46,771 nucleotides of DNA, from positions 1 to 46,771 of the forward strand of contig CAMQXY010000012.1 in the NCBI GenBank assembly GCA_947039005.1, read 5' to 3'. Positions 27,663-36,695 of the stretch are shown in pieces (the first letter of the stretch is position 1; the number at the start of each line of letters is the position of its first letter). The notes under the pieces are model-generated. The model did not search any database, was not told where the DNA came from, and saw only the letters and a list, made by a program, of their open reading frames with translations. The position numbers were made by a program, and so were the translations under genes. The stretch is from an uncultured Photobacterium sp. Its GTDB lineage: Bacteria > Pseudomonadota > Gammaproteobacteria > Enterobacterales > Vibrionaceae.

Positions 27663-29258
27663 TTAATACATTTTGAGGGGAGTGATTTGAGGTTGTAAAT
27701 GATCACAAACATCACGAGCAAAACCGCTACCAGCTTCGTTATAAATATTAAAGGCAGCATCAATACCTTGTTGATGTAATTGGGTTTCATCATCATTGTA
27801 TTTAGCTATTGCCGCTATTTTCCCTTGGAATTGACGACTTTTTAGCTGATCTAAGGCATAAATATTGGCTTGTCCGTTCGGCATTGCCAATAAAATGAGT
27901 TGAATACGATGATTACTGATAACACGTTCCCAAAAATCAGGATCAGTCGCATCGCCATGGATAACATTGCGCTCTTGATGGCGGTGAAGTTCTACTGACT
28001 CGCGGCGAGTTTCTACCCCAATAATTTGCTTACCATAACGGTTTTCCAATTCATCATAAGCCCCAGAGCCAATACGTCCCATCCCAAGAATAAGAATACT
28101 GGCATTACCTAAATCAATCAGTTTATCGTTACAATTTAGACGATCTGGATCGAATTCTTTTAAACGTTTCGCAGCTTCAGTATAAAGTTTATGGCTCATA
28201 CTATTGAGCGGCGCAGCTAATAAAAATGATAATGAGACCGCCATTGCCATTGCGACTAGAAATGTACCGGGAAGTAATCCCATTTTATAGGCAACGCCAC
28301 CAACAATAAGTCCAAATTCACTGTAATTAAATAAGGTCAGTGTAGCGAGCATTGAGGTACGGACACGATAACGGCATAAGTGGAAAACGGCATAATAAAT
28401 AATACCTTTAAGAGGCAATAACAGCATTAATACCAATGCCATTAATAACCCATTTAAAGTGGGTGATTCGGCAAGTCCAATATTTAAAAAGAAGCACACT
28501 AACAATAATTCTTTAAAATTAAACAAGGATTTAGCCATTTCTGATGCTTTAGGGTGACCTGCCATTAGCATGCCTAATAACAACGCGCCTAAATCTGGTT
28601 TCATGCCGACGATTTCAAATAAACCAGCCCCTGCGACGAGTGCTAGCATTACGGCATACAGGACTAATATTTCACCATGACCTGCTTTATCGAGAATTTT
28701 ATATAATAGTGGGCGTAATAAAGGCAGGGCAAATAAACCCAAAGCAGTAATTTCGGGAACTTTACCGCTTGAAATAGTGAGAAAGACGACCGCAAAAATA
28801 TCCTGCATAACCAGAATACCAATCGCTACCGTACCGTATTTAGCGTTTAATTCGCCTTTTTCTTGTAGTAGTTTTATGGCAAACACAGTACTGGAGAACG
28901 ATAATGCAAATCCAATCAGCACTAATTGACTTAATGCCATTTCGGCAAACATCGTTAAGCCTAATTGCTTTAGTACTAGTAGGAAGAGGGTAAATAGTGC
29001 TGTTGATAATAAATTATGTAGGGTAGCGCCTCCCCATACTTCTTTATTAAGTAAGGTTTTGACATCAAGTTTTAAGCCAATAGTAAATAATAATAATGTC
29101 ACACCAAGATCGGCTAACGTGGTCAGTGCAGGGGTTGATTGGAAGCCAAAACTATTTAATACAAAACCGGCGACTAAAAATCCGACCAGTGGGGGTAGTT
29201 TACAACGAAGGGCGATGAAACCGGCTAGAAAAGCCGCGCTAATATACAGTAACTCCAT
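27663..29258 (-). CDS. CPA2 family cation:proton antiporter with TrkA-N (RCK) domain
   Basis: A 531-residue inner-membrane protein. About twelve hydrophobic segments (to about 370) contain the family motif LPPLVGFLVAGFVLNSFG near the N-terminus and GFALSFSSTVFAIKLLQEKG. A cytoplasmic Rossmann domain follows (LILGMGRIGSGAYDEL near 387), with HGDATDPDFW typical of TrkA-N NAD-binding regulators. It should exchange K+ or Na+ for H+ under nucleotide control. E. coli ybaL occupies the equivalent place after gsk and belongs to the same family, but this may be a separate subfamily. The start is ATG 29258; an in-frame TTG at 29279 would add seven residues. Confidence 0.88.
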   Translation of the reverse strand: MELLYISAAFLAGFIALRCKLPPLVGFLVAGFVLNSFGFQSTPALTTLADLGVTLLLFTIGLKLDVKTLLNKEVWGGATLHNLLSTALFTLFLLVLKQLGLTMFAEMALSQLVLIGFALSFSSTVFAIKLLQEKGELNAKYGTVAIGILVMQDIFAVVFLTISSGKVPEITALGLFALPLLRPLLYKILDKAGHGEILVLYAVMLALVAGAGLFEIVGMKPDLGALLLGMLMAGHPKASEMAKSLFNFKELLLVCFFLNIGLAESPTLNGLLMALVLMLLLPLKGIIYYAVFHLCRYRVRTSMLATLTLFNYSEFGLIVGGVAYKMGLLPGTFLVAMAMAVSLSFLLAAPLNSMSHKLYTEAAKRLKEFDPDRLNCNDKLIDLGNASILILGMGRIGSGAYDELENRYGKQIIGVETRRESVELHRHQERNVIHGDATDPDFWERVISNHRIQLILLAMPNGQANIYALDQLKSRQFQGKIAAIAKYNDDETQLHQQGIDAAFNIYNEAGSGFARDVCDHLQPQITPLKMY

Positions 29259-29405
29259 ACCTGGGCTACATCCTTGCAAAATAGTGTGTGGAAGTAAAAT
29301 AGGGTGATTATGATAGCATAAGGGGGATTAATCCTTTGTGATTAATCCCCCTTCATAATGATGGTTTTATTGGCGGTTATGCGCTACCTCATGAGTAGTT
29401 GCTTA

Positions 29406-30620
29406 TTAATCTTCCAATATTCGTTGCAGTAATACGCCATTGAGCATTGCGCGTTTGATCATTGAGAAAGCACCAATGGTTGGTTGGTTATAGAGCTCAG
29501 AGGCGACAATCGGTAAATCTTTATTAAAAGCAGCTAATGATTGGTTTTCAACACAACGACGTATAGCGGGTAATACAATCGCTTGAGCTTGAGTAATATT
29601 ACCCGCCAGAATAATTTTTTGGGGATTGAATAAATTAATGGTCATGGCTAATGCTTTACCAAGATGATGACCAACCTTGAGTAATATTTGGATCGCCAGT
29701 TCATCGCCATTATTTGCGGCATCGCAAATAGCGGGCATTGTGAGATCTTCAAGCGCTTGTAAACTACTTGGATAACCTTGATTAAGCAGTTGTTGTACAT
29801 GTTCAATTACTGCAGGATCTGATGCAATGGTTTCTAAACAGCCAAAATTACCGCACTGGCATTTATCACCTAATGGATCAATTTGGATATGACCAATTTC
29901 ACCGACATTACGGTTCTGTCCCAGAAATACCTGACCATTAACAATAATGCCAGCACCTGTACCGTTATGCATACTGACTAAAATAGAATCTTTGCAGTCA
30001 CGGCTAGCACCAAAGAAATGCTCAGCAAGTGCAAGACCTCGAATGTCATTGCCGACAAAAGTAATGATGCCAAAAGTATCTTGAATAATATGAGCAAGTT
30101 CAAAGTCATGGACTTTAATATTTGGCATGTAAGTCACGGTGCCATTTTCAGGGTTAACAAGCCCTGGAAGAATAATGCCAAATGCGACCAGTTCTTTCAT
30201 TACGTTTTGGTTATTAGCAATAAATTCTTGAATATATTTAATAAGACCTTCAGCTAATACATTTTGATCAGAATATAAAAATGGATAAGCTGCGCCAGTA
30301 ATATGTTTACCACTGAGGTCATAAAGGGTTATTTCGATATTCTTGCGGCCAATACGTACTGCAATCGAGTGAAAATCGACTGATTCTGTCGTCAGAGATA
30401 TTGCTCTTCTTCCCCCCGTTGATGCTTGTTGCGCGACTTCTTTTATTAAACCGCGTTCCAATAGTTGGCGGGTAATTTTAGTGACACTTGCTGGCGCTAG
30501 GTGGCTAATATCAGCAACCTGTATGCGAGAGATAGGGCCTTGCAAGTCGATGAGTCGGTATACTGCAGCACTATTTAGCTGCTTGACTAGATCAACGTTA
30601 CCAATTTGTCCGCCTGTCAT
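29406..30620 (-). CDS. nagC: N-acetylglucosamine repressor NagC (ROK family)
   Basis: A 404-residue regulator closely matching E. coli NagC (406). The N-terminal winged helix contains GNVDLVKQLNSAAVYRLID and APASVTKITRQLLERGLIKE (42-61). The ROK sugar-binding domain carries the zinc site H244, C254, C256, C261 (CQCGNFGC) and GTGAGIIVNG. It represses nag genes until GlcNAc-6-phosphate binds. It lies on the same strand as nagB but is separated by 478 bases, with no nagA between or beside it, unlike the E. coli nagBACD operon. NagC-like operators are present at the nagB-nagE divergence. Confidence 0.97.
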   Translation of the reverse strand: MTGGQIGNVDLVKQLNSAAVYRLIDLQGPISRIQVADISHLAPASVTKITRQLLERGLIKEVAQQASTGGRRAISLTTESVDFHSIAVRIGRKNIEITLYDLSGKHITGAAYPFLYSDQNVLAEGLIKYIQEFIANNQNVMKELVAFGIILPGLVNPENGTVTYMPNIKVHDFELAHIIQDTFGIITFVGNDIRGLALAEHFFGASRDCKDSILVSMHNGTGAGIIVNGQVFLGQNRNVGEIGHIQIDPLGDKCQCGNFGCLETIASDPAVIEHVQQLLNQGYPSSLQALEDLTMPAICDAANNGDELAIQILLKVGHHLGKALAMTINLFNPQKIILAGNITQAQAIVLPAIRRCVENQSLAAFNKDLPIVASELYNQPTIGAFSMIKRAMLNGVLLQRILED

Positions 30621-31006
30621 AGTTTAGTTCTGCTCGTATTTAGCGTTAATAATTATCGCCTGAAGATGATTATTATGATTTGTTATCATTATTGTCTTTA
30701 TCAAAGCGCTATCTATATGTACGGCCCTGTTGTCTTTAATTGTCATTATTATGAGTGCCGAATTATTCAATGTGGAGGATGATCTATACATTGATCGTTA
30801 CAGTAATATACGTTCTTACTCATAAAAATAAAGAAATCGTTGTTGGTGTCTGCTTGGGCTGTGGCATTGGTCACTAAAATACGCGAAGAGATGTGAATAT
30901 AAGCAAATATCGTTAATAGTCGAAGCGGTAAACCATGACTGTATTGTCAATAGTCACAATTATGCTTTTTGTGATGGTTTGTAATGGATTATTGGGAGGG
31001 AAAAGT
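30621..31006. other. gap between nagB and nagC, where nagA might be expected
   Basis: About 390 bases, non-coding as far as I can see, AT-rich. No remnant of nagA is recognisable. The part next to nagC (about 30650-30710, alternating TTAT/ATGAT) probably contains its promoter and short imperfect inverted repeats (ATGAT/ATCAT), but no clear NagC site. Confidence 0.45.
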
Positions 31007-31036
31007 AAAACGCCGTCAATAGAGACGGCGTTTTTT
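31007..31036. terminator. nagB terminator
   Basis: Stem CGCCGTC/GACGGCG with loop AATAGA, four A before and six T after. On the minus strand it follows nagB by about 60 bases, with TTTTACTTTT downstream. Confidence 0.82.
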
Positions 31037-31098
31037 CAATCTATGATGACGGTTAACATTTCATGTTATGCCGTTCAAGCAATGACAAGTGTCATTGT

Positions 31099-31899
31099 TT
31101 AGATATGTGCAATGTTTTCTGCTTCTAACTCTTGGAAGTACTTAACTGTTTTTACTTTAAGTTCTTGAGTTGATGGCTCATCACAAATGATCATTGATTT
31201 AGGGTGAAGCTGAAGTGCAGAGACTGTCCATAGGTGGTTAACACAACCTTCGACAGCAGCTTGTAGTGCTTGTGCCTTGTTGTGACCTGTGATCAGGATC
31301 ATCACTTCTTCAGAATCTAATAGTGTACCAACACCAATTGTTAATGAGTACTTAGGTACTTGGTTGATATCGCCTTCAAAGAAACGAGAGTTCGCAATAC
31401 GTGTTTCATGCGTCAGTGTCTTGATACGCGTACGAGAAGCTAGTGATGACGCTGGCTCGTTGAATGCGATATGACCATCGTTACCCACGCCACCCATGAA
31501 TAAATTAATACGACCATAGGTTTTGATTTTGTCTTCGTAACGTTGACATTCAGCTTGGTGATCAGTGGTATTGCCATCAAGCAGGTTGATGTTTTGCTCT
31601 TGCATATCAACATGGTTGAAGAAGTTGTTATACATGAAATTACGGTATGACTCAGGATGATCAGCAGCCATGCCAACATATTCATCCATATTGAAAGTTA
31701 CTACGTTTTGAAAACTTACTTCGCCAGCTTGGTGTAGTTCAATCAGACGTTGGTATGTCGCAAGTGGTGTACCACCGGTCGGCAGGCCTAACACAAATGG
31801 ACGCTCAGCTGTTGGTTGGAACTTGTTAATACGGTCAGCAATGTAGCGAGCAGACCATAGACCAACATCTTTAGCGTTATTAAGCGGGATTAGTCTCAC
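31099..31899 (-). CDS. nagB: glucosamine-6-phosphate deaminase
   Basis: Converts glucosamine-6-phosphate to fructose-6-phosphate and ammonia. At 266 residues it equals E. coli NagB, with the catalytic residues in place: D72 (TFNMDEYVG), D141 and H143 ([11 protein letters not shown]), E148. It is a hexameric cytosolic enzyme, in E. coli activated by GlcNAc-6-P. It is divergent from nagE; the 256-base gap carries two NagC-like operators and a CRP-like site. It appears to be monocistronic, since a terminator follows and nagC is far downstream. Confidence 0.97.
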   Translation of the reverse strand: MRLIPLNNAKDVGLWSARYIADRINKFQPTAERPFVLGLPTGGTPLATYQRLIELHQAGEVSFQNVVTFNMDEYVGMAADHPESYRNFMYNNFFNHVDMQEQNINLLDGNTTDHQAECQRYEDKIKTYGRINLFMGGVGNDGHIAFNEPASSLASRTRIKTLTHETRIANSRFFEGDINQVPKYSLTIGVGTLLDSEEVMILITGHNKAQALQAAVEGCVNHLWTVSALQLHPKSMIICDEPSTQELKVKTVKYFQELEAENIAHI

Positions 31900-31955
31900 G
31901 TTGACACCTCTTTGAAGATAGTTAAAACAGGAAAAATCTTAGCGGCATATCGCCT

Positions 31956-31976
31956 TTGTTTCGAATGATAAAATAA
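31956..31976. promoter_or_regulatory. nagC box: candidate NagC operator, nagB side
   Basis: TTGTTTCG-N5-TAAAATAA fits the NagC half-site arrangement TTAATTCG-N5-CGAATTAA as I recall it from E. coli nagE, with mismatches in the right arm. It starts 57 bases upstream of the nagB start codon. Confidence 0.55.
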
Positions 31977-32021
31977 GTTTTATGATCGAGCTAGCAAAAT
32001 CACTCAGTTCTAACCTCGGTC

Positions 32022-32037
32022 GGTGATTGAGATCACA
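32022..32037. promoter_or_regulatory. candidate cAMP-CRP site between nagB and nagE
   Basis: GGTGA-TTGAGA-TCACA is one base from the TGTGA-N6-TCACA consensus. It lies between the two NagC-like operators, as the CRP site does in the E. coli nagB-nagE region. Confidence 0.7.
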
Positions 32038-32047
32038 AATGATGATG

Positions 32048-32072
32048 TTTTAATTTGCGGAGCGAAATAAAA
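32048..32072. promoter_or_regulatory. nagC box: candidate NagC operator, nagE side
   Basis: A 25-base dyad (nine of twelve symmetric pairs) with core TTAATTTG-N5-CGAAATAA at 32050-32070. It is the better of the two sites. Its centre is 94 bases from the centre of the nagB-side site, about nine helical turns, so both could be on one DNA face. Confidence 0.7.
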
Positions 32073-32155
32073 TTCATAAACTGCAAAGGACAAAAACAGG
32101 TGGCAAAAAAAAGCTATCACTATCGAATCTAAGAAAACCATAGGGGGAACTAACG

Positions 32156-33625
32156 GTGAACATTCTTGGATATTTTCAAAAAGTAGGTAAGGCGCTAATG
32201 GTGCCAGTTGCTGTACTACCAGCAGCGGCAATTTTAATGGGTATCGGCTATTGGGTTGATCCAACAGGTTGGGGTGCAAACTCAGCAGTTGCTGCATTCT
32301 TGATTAAAGCAGGCTCTGCAATTATCGATAGCATGTCAATTTTGTTTGCAATTGGTGTTGCATATGGCATGTCAAAAGATAAAGACGGTGCAGCTGCATT
32401 GGCTGGTTTCGTAGGTTACACCGTTGTAACTACGTTGCTATCGCCAGGATCAGTTGCAATGATTCAAGGTATCGATGCAAGTGCTGTTCCAGCCGCATTC
32501 TCTAAGATTAATAACCAATTTGTTGGTATCTTGGTTGGTATCGTTTCTGCGGAAATCTACAACCGTTACTCAAACGTTGAATTGCATAAAACATTAGCAT
32601 TTTTTAGTGGTAAGCGTTTAATTCCAATTTTGACATCAGTTGCTGGTATCGTTATCGCAGCAGTATTACTGTTCGTATGGCCACTAGTTTACAACGGTCT
32701 TGTTAGCTTTGGTGAAAGCATCCAAGGTATGGGCGCGGCAGGTGCAGGTATCTATGCATTCTTTAACCGTCTATTGATTCCTGTTGGTCTACACCATGCA
32801 TTGAACTCAGTATTCTGGTTTGATGTTGCTGGTATTAATGACATCCCTAACTTCCTTAGCGGCCAAGGTGTTCCGGGTGTAACCGGTATGTACCAAGCGG
32901 GCTTCTACCCAGTAATGATGTTTGGTTTACCTGGTGCAGCATTAGCGATGTACCACACAGCTAAGCTTAAAAACAAAGAGCGTACAGCGTCACTATTGAT
33001 TGCTGCTGGTTTTGCATCATTCTTCACAGGTGTTACTGAGCCTCTAGAATTTGCATTCATGTTCCTTGCTCCTGCGCTATACGTTGTTCACGCAGCATTA
33101 GCTGGTATCTCGGTATATATTGCAGCATCAATGCACTGGATGTCAGGTTTTGGTTTCTCTGCAGGTCTTGTAGACATGGTATTGTCAGCACGTAACCCAC
33201 TAGCAGTGAACTGGTACATGTTGATTCTTCAAGGTATTGCATTCTTCGGTATCTACTACGCAATTTTCCGCTTTGCGATTATTAAGTTCAATCTTAAAAC
33301 GCCAGGCCGTGAAGATGAAGAAGAAGAAGTTTCATCAGTAAAAGGTTCAGCTGAAACGGGTGAGTTAGCTAAGCAATACCTTAAAGCACTAGGTGGTCAC
33401 GGTAACTTAGAAAACATCGATGCTTGTATCACACGTCTACGTCTTACTCTAAAAGATAGCAGTCTTGCTAATGAGAAGACACTGAAAGCACTAGGTGCAA
33501 TGGGTGTGGTTAAATTAGGTTCAAATAACCTACAAGTTATCCTTGGTCCTCTAGCTGAAATCGTTGCTGGCGAGATGAAAAAAATCCCAGCTTCAGAAGA
33601 TCTATCAGCAGTAAAACTTCCATAA
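32156..33625 (+). CDS. nagE: PTS N-acetylglucosamine-specific permease, EIICB
   Basis: Imports and phosphorylates GlcNAc. The 489-residue protein has a membrane EIIC domain (about 1-390; sugar-site region RLLIPVGLHHALNS with H213) and an EIIB domain with the phosphorylated cysteine C424 in IDACITRLRLT. The E. coli protein (648) also has a C-terminal EIIA; here the protein ends after EIIB, so phosphate must come from a separate EIIA such as EIIA-Glc. The start codon is GTG at 32156, supported by AGGGGG eight bases upstream. It is divergent from nagB and probably co-regulated with the chitobiase gene downstream. Confidence 0.95.
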   Translation: MNILGYFQKVGKALMVPVAVLPAAAILMGIGYWVDPTGWGANSAVAAFLIKAGSAIIDSMSILFAIGVAYGMSKDKDGAAALAGFVGYTVVTTLLSPGSVAMIQGIDASAVPAAFSKINNQFVGILVGIVSAEIYNRYSNVELHKTLAFFSGKRLIPILTSVAGIVIAAVLLFVWPLVYNGLVSFGESIQGMGAAGAGIYAFFNRLLIPVGLHHALNSVFWFDVAGINDIPNFLSGQGVPGVTGMYQAGFYPVMMFGLPGAALAMYHTAKLKNKERTASLLIAAGFASFFTGVTEPLEFAFMFLAPALYVVHAALAGISVYIAASMHWMSGFGFSAGLVDMVLSARNPLAVNWYMLILQGIAFFGIYYAIFRFAIIKFNLKTPGREDEEEEVSSVKGSAETGELAKQYLKALGGHGNLENIDACITRLRLTLKDSSLANEKTLKALGAMGVVKLGSNNLQVILGPLAEIVAGEMKKIPASEDLSAVKLP

Positions 33626-33684
33626 TTGCTTAAATTCTTAAGTAATTAAGCGACACACTCAATACCGCAACACCTTTAATTAGA

Positions 33685-33722
33685 CCGGTCCTGATATTTT
33701 AGTTGTAAGATATCAAGACCGG
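33685..33722 (+). terminator. intercistronic hairpin between nagE and chitobiase
   Basis: CCGGTC and TGATAT arms pair with ATATCA and GACCGG (one C/A mismatch), 12-base loop, followed by CATTTTG rather than a long T run. It could be a partial terminator or an RNA-processing hairpin that sets the ratio of the two products. A second small hairpin TCCCTT/AAGGGA lies near 33763. Confidence 0.5.
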
Positions 33723-33799
33723 CATTTTGAGTACCCAACTTTTGGGCTCTATATAGATTTTCCCTTCATTTAAGGGATATCGGGAGAAAGGAATATTTC

Positions 33800-36463
33800 A
33801 TGACTATTAAACTTACAGCGTTAGCATCTTTCATTGCACTAGCAGTAACGGGCTGTGCAACACAAGGAAATGATGATGAGAAGGTTGTTAAAAAATTAGC
33901 TAATAATCTTGATGTTACTTATGAAATTGTTACTCAACACGGTGCGGAAGAAGGTCTACAGTGTAAAACGTTAGGCGCAGAGTGGGCTTCTTGTGATCTA
34001 ATTAATTTGACGCTAGAAAATAATGGTCCAGCAGTAACGGGTACTGACTGGAAAATTTATTTCAGCAGCATTCGCCAGATTCTTGAAGTACAAAACGACC
34101 AATTTAAAGTTACACACGTAACAGGTGACCTTCATACATTAGAACCAACTGAAAAGTTTGATGGTTTTGCAGAAGGCGAGAAGGTTGTTATTCCTTACAT
34201 TGGTGAATACTGGACGTTGTTCGAAAACGATTATATGCCGCGTGCATACGTAACGTCTGGTGATGCCGCACCACAAACCATTAAGAGCACTGATTCAGTT
34301 AATCCTGCTGATTATTTAGTGTCGCTTAAAGGTGACCAATTCAAGCGTGTTAAAGCCGATAATAATGTGCTTGCAACCGCTGAAACACGTTTTGAGAAAA
34401 ACCAAGATATCAACGTGTTAGCAACAGAAGAAGTGGCAGCAACGATTGTTCCTACCCCACTAAGCACTAAGCTAACAGGTAATACTGTTTCACTAGCAAA
34501 CGGTATTAAAATTAGTAACTTCACACTACCTGCCGATATGATGGCTGCTGTGAATGAGCGCCTTGACGTATTAGGTGTTAACACTAAAGGTCAATACCCA
34601 GTAAAAGTGAGCTTGCTACCAGGTTCGTTTGCTAAAGATCAGCAAATTGCGGGTGCTTACACGTTAGACGTAACACCAACAGGCGCAACCGTTATTGGTT
34701 TTGATGACCAAGGTGCATTCTACGGTATGCAGTCATTGATCGCATTAATGAGCACCGGCGCTAAAAATAGCATTCCTACGCTAGAAGTAACCGATGCACC
34801 ACGTTTTGATTACCGTGGTGTGATGGTTGATGTGGGTCGTAACTTCCACTCTAAAGCTGTGATTCTGCGTACGCTAGACCAAATGGCTGCGTACAAAATG
34901 AACAAATTCCACTTCCATCTATCAGATGATGAAGGTTGGCGTGTAGAGATCCCTGGTTTACCAGAGCTAACAGATATTGGTGGCAAGCGTTGTCACGATC
35001 TTTCTGAGACATCGTGCCTATTACCACAACTAGGTTCAGGTCCAACATCTGATAACGATGGTTCTGGTTACTACAGCAAGCAAGATTATCTAGATATTCT
35101 AAAATACGCGAAAGCGCGTGGTATCGAAGTGATCCCTGAAATCGATATGCCAGCGCACGCACGTGCAGCAGTGGTTGCGATGGAAGCGCGTTACAATCGT
35201 CTAGCTGCTGAAGGCAAGATGGATGAAGCTAACGAATACCGCTTGATGGATCCAAACGATACGTCAAACGTTACCACAGTACAGTTCTACGATAAGAGTA
35301 GTTTCATTAACCCATGTATGGATTCTTCTACAACGTTTGTTGATAAAGTAATTACTGAAATTCAAGCGATGCACAAAGAAGCGGGCATGCCGCTAAATAC
35401 TTGGCACTTCGGTGGTGATGAAGCGAAAAATATCAAGCTAAACGCTGGTTTCCAAGATATTAACGCGGCAGAGCAAGCTGCTTGGGTTGGCTCTATTGAT
35501 CAATCTAAGCAAGATAAACCATACCAGAAATCACCAATGTGTCAGAAATTGATTACTGACGGTGTGGTAAGTGATTACGATCGTCTACCAAGTTACTTTG
35601 CAGAGCGTGTCAGTGAAGTGGTTAACGGTAAAGGTATTGAGAACTTCCAAGCATGGCAAGATGGCTTGAAGTATTCAAAAGACTCAAAAGCGTTTGAAAC
35701 TGATAACGTGCGCGTTAACTTCTGGGACGTTCTATACTGGGGCGGCGGTGCATCAGCATACGAGTGGGCTGATAAAGGCTACGACGTAATCGTATCTAAC
35801 CCTGATTACGTTTACATGGATATGCCATACGAAGTAGACCCATCAGAGCGTGGCTACTACTGGGCAACACGTGCAACAGATACCCGTAAGATGTTTGGTT
35901 TCGCACCAGAGAACTTACCGCAAAATGCTGAAACATCAGTTGACCGTGATGGTAATGGTTTTGCAAGTAAAGGTACGGTGAAGTCGAAAGGTTTCCATGG
36001 TCTATCTGCTCAACTTTGGAGTGAGACTGTAGGCAATGATGAGCAATACGAATACATGGTATTCCCTCGTGTGTTAGCGGCTGCTGAGCGTGCATGGCAC
36101 AAAGGTGATTGGGAAAATGAATACCAAGTGGGTGTTGAATATTCTCAAGATTCAAACCTTGTAAACAAGAAAGCATTACAGAATGAATGGCAGCGTTTTG
36201 CTAACGTACTAGGTCAACGTGAATTGGCTAAACTTGATGCAGCGGGTATTCAATACCGCGTACCAGTACCTGGTGCTAAGATTGAGAACGGTAAACTTGC
36301 GATGAACGTAAGCATGCCAGGTCTTACTCTGCAGTATTCTACTGATGCAGGTAAAGCATGGAACACTTATGATGCGAAAGCACAACCAAGTGTAACGGGT
36401 AACGTTGAAATTCGTGCTGTAAGTGGTGATGGCAAACGTTTCAGTCGTGTTACATCTTTGTAA
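33800..36463 (+). CDS. beta-N-acetylhexosaminidase (chitobiase), GH20, outer-membrane lipoprotein
   Basis: An 887-residue exported enzyme that splits N,N'-diacetylchitobiose to GlcNAc. The signal peptide ends in a lipobox (LAVTGC, lipid cysteine 19). Domains in order are a carbohydrate-binding-like beta domain (about 30-180), GH20b (about 215-330), the GH20 barrel with HFHLSDDEGWR and catalytic D540-E541 (HFGGDEAK), and a C-terminal Ig-like domain. The catalytic pair is within one residue of the Serratia chitobiase D539-E540. Length matches Vibrio chitobiase (about 880). It follows nagE, whose product imports the GlcNAc released, so the two probably work as a unit. The ribosome site is GGGAGAAAGGA. 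Confidence 0.96.
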   Translation: MTIKLTALASFIALAVTGCATQGNDDEKVVKKLANNLDVTYEIVTQHGAEEGLQCKTLGAEWASCDLINLTLENNGPAVTGTDWKIYFSSIRQILEVQNDQFKVTHVTGDLHTLEPTEKFDGFAEGEKVVIPYIGEYWTLFENDYMPRAYVTSGDAAPQTIKSTDSVNPADYLVSLKGDQFKRVKADNNVLATAETRFEKNQDINVLATEEVAATIVPTPLSTKLTGNTVSLANGIKISNFTLPADMMAAVNERLDVLGVNTKGQYPVKVSLLPGSFAKDQQIAGAYTLDVTPTGATVIGFDDQGAFYGMQSLIALMSTGAKNSIPTLEVTDAPRFDYRGVMVDVGRNFHSKAVILRTLDQMAAYKMNKFHFHLSDDEGWRVEIPGLPELTDIGGKRCHDLSETSCLLPQLGSGPTSDNDGSGYYSKQDYLDILKYAKARGIEVIPEIDMPAHARAAVVAMEARYNRLAAEGKMDEANEYRLMDPNDTSNVTTVQFYDKSSFINPCMDSSTTFVDKVITEIQAMHKEAGMPLNTWHFGGDEAKNIKLNAGFQDINAAEQAAWVGSIDQSKQDKPYQKSPMCQKLITDGVVSDYDRLPSYFAERVSEVVNGKGIENFQAWQDGLKYSKDSKAFETDNVRVNFWDVLYWGGGASAYEWADKGYDVIVSNPDYVYMDMPYEVDPSERGYYWATRATDTRKMFGFAPENLPQNAETSVDRDGNGFASKGTVKSKGFHGLSAQLWSETVGNDEQYEYMVFPRVLAAAERAWHKGDWENEYQVGVEYSQDSNLVNKKALQNEWQRFANVLGQRELAKLDAAGIQYRVPVPGAKIENGKLAMNVSMPGLTLQYSTDAGKAWNTYDAKAQPSVTGNVEIRAVSGDGKRFSRVTSL

Positions 36464-36507
36464 TCAACTGACTACGAGTAAAGCCTGATCACTGAGTGAT
36501 CTTGCTA

Positions 36508-36543
36508 AAAGCCGATGATGGGATGACCATCGTCGGCTTTTTA
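36508..36543 (+). terminator. chitobiase terminator
   Basis: Long stem AAAGCCGATGATGG/CCATCGTCGGCTTT (one G-U pair) followed by T residues. Confidence 0.88.
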
Positions 36544-36695
36544 TTGCGCGTTATTTATTAAATACACAACAATTGTTTGCTATAACTGTGTTTTTGATTT
36601 TTTGCATTGCGGCATTAAGGTATAGTGTAAAGTCATGGTTCATATTAATGGACTGTACATAATTCTCAATCCTGTAAGTACACGAGGTGTAATAG

